Source: Archaeoglobales archaeon | Lineage (GTDB): Archaea; Halobacteriota; Archaeoglobi; Archaeoglobales; Archaeoglobaceae | Length of the DNA stretch: 64,000 nt | Assembly (NCBI GenBank): GCA_011605865.1 | Contig: JAAOZI010000012.1 | Coordinates: 1 to 64,000 of the forward strand | Reading direction: 5' to 3' | Shown here: positions 59,786-64,000 of the stretch, one piece after another | Numbering within the stretch: the stretch's first letter is position 1 | Layout of the letters: every line of letters begins with the position of its first letter | Made by a program: the position numbers and the translations under genes | The notes under the pieces: generated by a model | Seen by the model: the letters and a program-made list of their open reading frames with translations, nothing else | The model's database searches: none | Told to the model about the DNA's origin: nothing

Positions 59786-61819
59786 TTGATGAAAGCATTT
59801 TTTTATCCTAAAAAAGTCGCGGTCGTTGGAGCTTCCGCAAAAAAAGGTTCAGTGGGCAATGAAATACTCAAAAATTTAAAAGCCTTCAAAGGAAGTCTAT
59901 ACGCCGTTAATCCAAAATATTCCGAGATAGAGGGAGTTGAATGTTATCCCTCAGTTTCTTCTCTTCCAGAGACAGTTGATCTGGCTATAATCGCCATACC
60001 AGCCCGAACAGTAGCAGACGTTGTTGACGAGTGTGGAAGAAGGGGAATAAAAAACATTATTGTTATCTCAGCAGGCTTCAAAGAAACTGGAGTTGAAGGT
60101 GCAAGGTTAGAAGAGAAATTGATAGAAGTTGCAAAAAAATATAATATAAAACTCCTTGGACCGAATTGCCTTGGAGTGATGAACCCTGAAATAAATCTGA
60201 ATGCAACATTCAGTCCATTCATGCCGAGAAAAGGGAGAATTGCATTCCTAAGCCAATCAGGCGCCTTTATCCTTGCAGTAACCCTTTGGGCTCAAAAAAC
60301 CAAGTTTGGATTCAGCAAAATAGTCAGCATGGGCAATAAAGCTATACTAGATGAGGCAGACTTCCTAGAATATTTTGCTGAAGATGATAGAACAGATGTG
60401 ATCATGCTTTACATTGAGGGCGTTAAAAACGGCAAGAGGTTTATGGAGGTTTCGAAAAAAGTAGGAAAGGATAAACCGATAGTTGTACTAAAGGCTGGAA
60501 AAACTGAAAGTGGGGCTAGAGCTGCTTCAAGTCACACCGGTAGTCTTGCCGGGAGTTACGAGGTATATAAGACGGCATTTGAGCAATGTGGAATTGTAAC
60601 TGCCGAAAACGCCGAAGAGCTCTTTGATTTCTCGTTCGCCTTATCAAAATACAGGAAGATCGGAAAGGTTGCAATAATTACAAACTCTGGAGGACCTGGA
60701 GTTATGGCCTCGGACGCTGTCGAAATATATGGTCTTGAGATGTCAAATTTTAGTATCGAAACCATAAAAGCTCTAAAAGAGCTTCTCCCACCTTCTGCAA
60801 ACTTCTATAACCCTGTTGATGTTCTCGGCGATGCCGATACTGAAAGGTTCATAAAGACACTAAAAATTTTATCCGAAGACCCTAACGTGAACTCTATTAT
60901 CTCCATTCTGGCTCCGACTGCACAAATAGATTTTGAAAGAGTTGTAGATGAAGTTTTAAAGGTAAAAAAACCTATTTTCTGTTGCTTTATGGGATTGGAT
61001 AGCAAAAATGAGGACAGATTAATAGAGAACGGAATTCCAAACTTTTTTGATCCTTCAAGGGCTGTGAGGGTGATGTCTTCTGTCGAAAAATATTCAAAAA
61101 TGAGTTTCGAAAAGAGAGAGGTTCCGAAGTTTGATGTTTCCGAGAAATCAAGAGAAGTTTTCGAGAAAATAAAGAAAAAGTTTGTCGGTATTGAGGGTAT
61201 GGAGCTTCTGGACTGCTATGGAATAAAGATTGCTCCCTTCGGAATTGCTAGGAATGCTGAAGAGGCGCTAGAAATAGCTGATAGAATAGGTTATCCGGTC
61301 GTCTTGAAAATCGTTTCGCCAGATATAGTCCACAAAAGTGATATAGGCGCTATAAAACTCAACGTTACTAGAGAGAACATAAAAAGGAGCTTCTATGATA
61401 TAGTTTCAAGGGTTGAAAGTCTAATGCCTGAAGCAAGAATAGAAGGCGTTATGGTTCAGAAAATGATCTCAGGAGGGAGAGAGGTGATAATAGGATTAAA
61501 GAAAGACCCACAATTTGGTAAAGTTGTGATGTTCGGTCTTGGTGGTATTTATGTCGAGGTTTTCAAGGACGTGTCTTTCAAGATTGCACCGTTGAGCTGG
61601 GATGATGCCTATGATATGATAAAAAAGGTTAAATCCTACCAACTCCTAAAAGGTGTAAGAGGTGAAAAAGGCGTGGATATAGATGCAATTGCGGAAACTA
61701 TTTTGAGATTCACCCAACTGGGGATGGATTATCCAGTTCTTGAAATGGAAATAAATCCACTGAAAGTTTTTGAAAAAGGTTGTGTTGCTATCGACTTTAG
61801 AATGTTTTTGGAGGTGTGA
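59786..61819 (+). CDS. ADP-forming acyl/acetate-CoA ligase (fused alpha-beta)
   Basis: KKVAVVGASAKKGSVGNEIL; ARAASSHTGSLAGS; ATP-grasp PVVLKIVSPDIVHKSDIGAIKLNV. Confidence 0.95.
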   Translation: MMKAFFYPKKVAVVGASAKKGSVGNEILKNLKAFKGSLYAVNPKYSEIEGVECYPSVSSLPETVDLAIIAIPARTVADVVDECGRRGIKNIIVISAGFKETGVEGARLEEKLIEVAKKYNIKLLGPNCLGVMNPEINLNATFSPFMPRKGRIAFLSQSGAFILAVTLWAQKTKFGFSKIVSMGNKAILDEADFLEYFAEDDRTDVIMLYIEGVKNGKRFMEVSKKVGKDKPIVVLKAGKTESGARAASSHTGSLAGSYEVYKTAFEQCGIVTAENAEELFDFSFALSKYRKIGKVAIITNSGGPGVMASDAVEIYGLEMSNFSIETIKALKELLPPSANFYNPVDVLGDADTERFIKTLKILSEDPNVNSIISILAPTAQIDFERVVDEVLKVKKPIFCCFMGLDSKNEDRLIENGIPNFFDPSRAVRVMSSVEKYSKMSFEKREVPKFDVSEKSREVFEKIKKKFVGIEGMELLDCYGIKIAPFGIARNAEEALEIADRIGYPVVLKIVSPDIVHKSDIGAIKLNVTRENIKRSFYDIVSRVESLMPEARIEGVMVQKMISGGREVIIGLKKDPQFGKVVMFGLGGIYVEVFKDVSFKIAPLSWDDAYDMIKKVKSYQLLKGVRGEKGVDIDAIAETILRFTQLGMDYPVLEMEINPLKVFEKGCVAIDFRMFLEV

Positions 61820-61821
61820 GA

Positions 61822-62859
61822 ATGAAGAAAATATTTGTATCTTCAACGGAAAGCTATTCCGGAAAAAGCGGTGTTGCGATTTCCCTTATGATGATCTTAA
61901 AAGAAAGGGGGTACGAAGTCGGTTATTTCAAGCCATTTGGCCTAAATCCGCTTAAGCTGAAAGATGAAACTTGTGACGAAGACGTTCATTTCATAAAGAA
62001 TGATCTAAATATAGAAGTCTCTTGCCCAATACTTCTAGATAAACCATACATTGATTTCGCTGTTTCAGAAGATCCCCTCAGATTGAAGAAAGAAATACTC
62101 GACGCTTTTTCAAAACTTAAAAAAGATGTTGTTATCATTGAAGGATCCCAAGACTATCAAACCGGGACATCGCTTGGAATCTGCGATATCGAATTGGCAG
62201 AGCTACTCGACTCAAAGGTTTTAATGGTTGCAAAATATTCCAACGATTTTGTGATAGACAAAATCCTCATTGCAAAAAAACTCTTTGATGAAAGGCTTCA
62301 TGACGTCATTCTGAACCAAGTTTCGGGTTATAAAAAGTCCTATATCAAAGCCTTGGCCGAGAACGTTTTTAAAAAGTTCGATCTTGAGATTCTAGGTATA
62401 ATTCCAAAAGATCCATTCCTCATGAGTTTAAAGGTTTCAGAAATAGCCAAAGCCATAGATGGAGAGTTTCTAGTAAAATCGGAGAAGGATGAGGATATAG
62501 AACAGGTAATAGTAGGTGCGATGAGAAGCGAGTCAGCATCTCAACAACTGAGACGGGCGAGAAACTATGCTCTAGTAGTTGGCGGGGATAGAGATGAGAT
62601 CATAAACCTAGCAATTCAAAGTGGAGCAAAGTGCGTAATTGCGACTGGCAACCTGGAACCCTCCGCCATGATTTTGGCTTTGGCCGATAAAAACGGAGTT
62701 CCAATCATTCTTTCAAAGACAGATACTGCAACTACAATGGCAAAAATTCATGAAAACTTCGGAAAAATAAGACTGAGGGGGGAGAAAATAAGGAGGATGA
62801 GAAAACTAATTGAGGAAAACGTAAACTTGGAAAGACTATTCAGAAGCTTCGGGCTTTAA
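61822..62859 (+). CDS. BioD-like + DRTGG domain protein (phosphotransacetylase-type N-terminal region)
   Basis: KKIFVSSTESYSGKSGVAISLMMILKERGYEVGYFKPF; GAMRSESASQQLRRARNYALVVGGDRDEIINLAIQSGAKCVIATGNLEPS (DRTGG-like). Confidence 0.85.
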   Translation: MKKIFVSSTESYSGKSGVAISLMMILKERGYEVGYFKPFGLNPLKLKDETCDEDVHFIKNDLNIEVSCPILLDKPYIDFAVSEDPLRLKKEILDAFSKLKKDVVIIEGSQDYQTGTSLGICDIELAELLDSKVLMVAKYSNDFVIDKILIAKKLFDERLHDVILNQVSGYKKSYIKALAENVFKKFDLEILGIIPKDPFLMSLKVSEIAKAIDGEFLVKSEKDEDIEQVIVGAMRSESASQQLRRARNYALVVGGDRDEIINLAIQSGAKCVIATGNLEPSAMILALADKNGVPIILSKTDTATTMAKIHENFGKIRLRGEKIRRMRKLIEENVNLERLFRSFGL

Positions 62860-63313
62860 AGGTAGCTCCATATATATCTCATAGCTCGCCAAGACAGTTT
62901 TAAAACCGCATTTTTTATAAACCCTTATAGCCCTCCAATTAAGTCGGTCAGTAACCAAGCTTATCTTCTTATAACATACTCTCTTACAGTACTCCACTAT
63001 CGCTTTGACCATTTCGGTCCCTATTCCCTGATTCTGGTAGCTCCTAGTAAGGTAATTGCCAAATCGACAACACCTTTATTACTTTCATCTTCTACTATTG
63101 TTAGGTGACCAACAATATTTCCATTATGTTCTGCAACAATCGAAAAACCTTTTTGCTCGAGATACCTGAGCCAAGTTTCTATCGCAAACCTACCAACCGG
63201 CGGAAGCCCAAGAGATCGATCTTCAGGCTCATAGTTCAAATACATGTTCACGAGTTTTTCCATGTCTTCCGGTTTATAGGCCCTTATTTTAATCTCTCTT
63301 CCAAGCTTATCCT
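62836..63313 (-). pseudogene. GNAT acetyltransferase interrupted by one frameshift near 63040
   Basis: REIKIRAYKPEDMEKLVNMYLN...IVGHLTIVEDESNKGVVDLAI / SYQNQGIGTEMVKAIVEYCKRVCYKKISLVTDRLNWRAIRVYKKCGFKTVLASYEIYMEL; 5' end approximate. Confidence 0.75.
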
Positions 63314-63551
63314 TAAAAATAATTGTTTCAAAATTTTTATCTAAAATCGTACATCACCCACCATTTTTTAGACTCACAGGCTTCGCAACTGGGAAGAAAC
63401 CCTACCTCCAGATCCCGATTCTTTTTTTTGAATTATCCTGCAAATTTCTCTAACCTTTGTTGCATAATCAACCACAACAACGTTTTTAGTCATAACTTCA
63501 CCAATTTTCATAAGTAACATTGCCCAAAACATTATATTATACTTGCGCTTT

Positions 63552-64000
63552 TTATTCTTCTCTGATTAATTTAGCTACAAAGAAACCGGCACAGCGGTGA
63601 ATGTGGGGATAAAGTCTCCTAGCCTTGCTTACGTCAATTTTTGTAAGATTTAGAGCTTTTTCTCCATATTCTATTTCTAGGAGTCTTGCTTTTCTCTTCG
63701 AAAGCAAATACTCGATTACAAATTCATTTTCTTCTGGGGTAAGTGAACAAGTTGAATAAACCAAGATTCCTCCTGGCTTCAAACAGTCAAAAGCTGCAAT
63801 TATTAGTTCTTTTTGTAAATTTGAGCAAAAGACGATATCTCTAACACCTCTATCTGTCTTCCTCGTTGGATCTTTAAAAATTATCCCCTCGCCCGTGCAA
63901 GGGGCATCAAGAAGAATCTTATCGGCCTTTATACCGTATCTTGGGAAGCTCCTAGCATCAATATTCATAATCGCAACGTTCATCGCCCCCATTCTGTTTA
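63552..64000 (-). CDS. NOL1/NOP2/Sun RNA m5C methyltransferase, C-terminal part (truncated by window)
   Basis: ILLDAPCTGEGII; KPGGILVYSTCSLTPEENEFVIEYLL; RLYPHIHRCAGFFVAKL. Confidence 0.93.
   Translation of the reverse strand, partial: NRMGAMNVAIMNIDARSFPRYGIKADKILLDAPCTGEGIIFKDPTRKTDRGVRDIVFCSNLQKELIIAAFDCLKPGGILVYSTCSLTPEENEFVIEYLLSKRKARLLEIEYGEKALNLTKIDVSKARRLYPHIHRCAGFFVAKLIREE

Noticed and set aside
1-64000. CRISPR array, rRNA operon, prophage or defence island
   Set aside because: No regularly spaced direct repeats, no rRNA-like sequence, and no cas, capsid, integrase or restriction genes recognised.

Overview
Archaeal chromosomal window. Gene content (F420 CofG/CofH, RadA, pyruvoyl arginine decarboxylase, deoxyhypusine synthase, adenine deaminase, ADP-forming acyl-CoA synthetase, archaeal-type tRNAs) suggests a hyperthermophilic euryarchaeon, most likely Archaeoglobales; this is inferred from protein recognition, with no search run. 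Main blocks: (i) 1-5.1 kb, an IS605 TnpB tail followed by a cluster of frameshifted genes (FMN-type glutamate synthase, ACR3-like arsenite permease, second permease, Fe-S domain protein), ending at two tRNA genes; (ii) 5.4-14.6 kb, purine salvage, then an NrpR-like regulator next to a TAXI-TRAP transporter / glutaryl-CoA dehydrogenase / class III CoA-transferase cluster, with a GGA-N8-TCC palindrome at the promoter; (iii) 14.7-27.3 kb, RAD55-like ATPase, FAH/macro/helicase/radical SAM operon, mdh, and purE-purC-carA-carB-larB; (iv) 28.6-36.4 kb, anaerobic corrin-ring genes divergent from cbiMNQO, with CbiH-CbiC and CbiO-CbiT fusions; (v) 36.4-64 kb, mostly housekeeping (dys/pdaD, thiC, Lhr helicase, XPF nuclease, cofGH, radA + DUF2150 + SWIM protein, pheS, pyrK, ADP-forming acyl-CoA synthetase). 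Four tRNAs, three decayed IS200/IS605 TnpB fragments and a three-copy interspersed repeat were also found. The most interesting candidates are the predicted NrpR-controlled glutarate locus, the RadA-SWIM neighbourhood, and the CbiO-CbiT fusion. No CRISPR array and no rRNA operon were seen.
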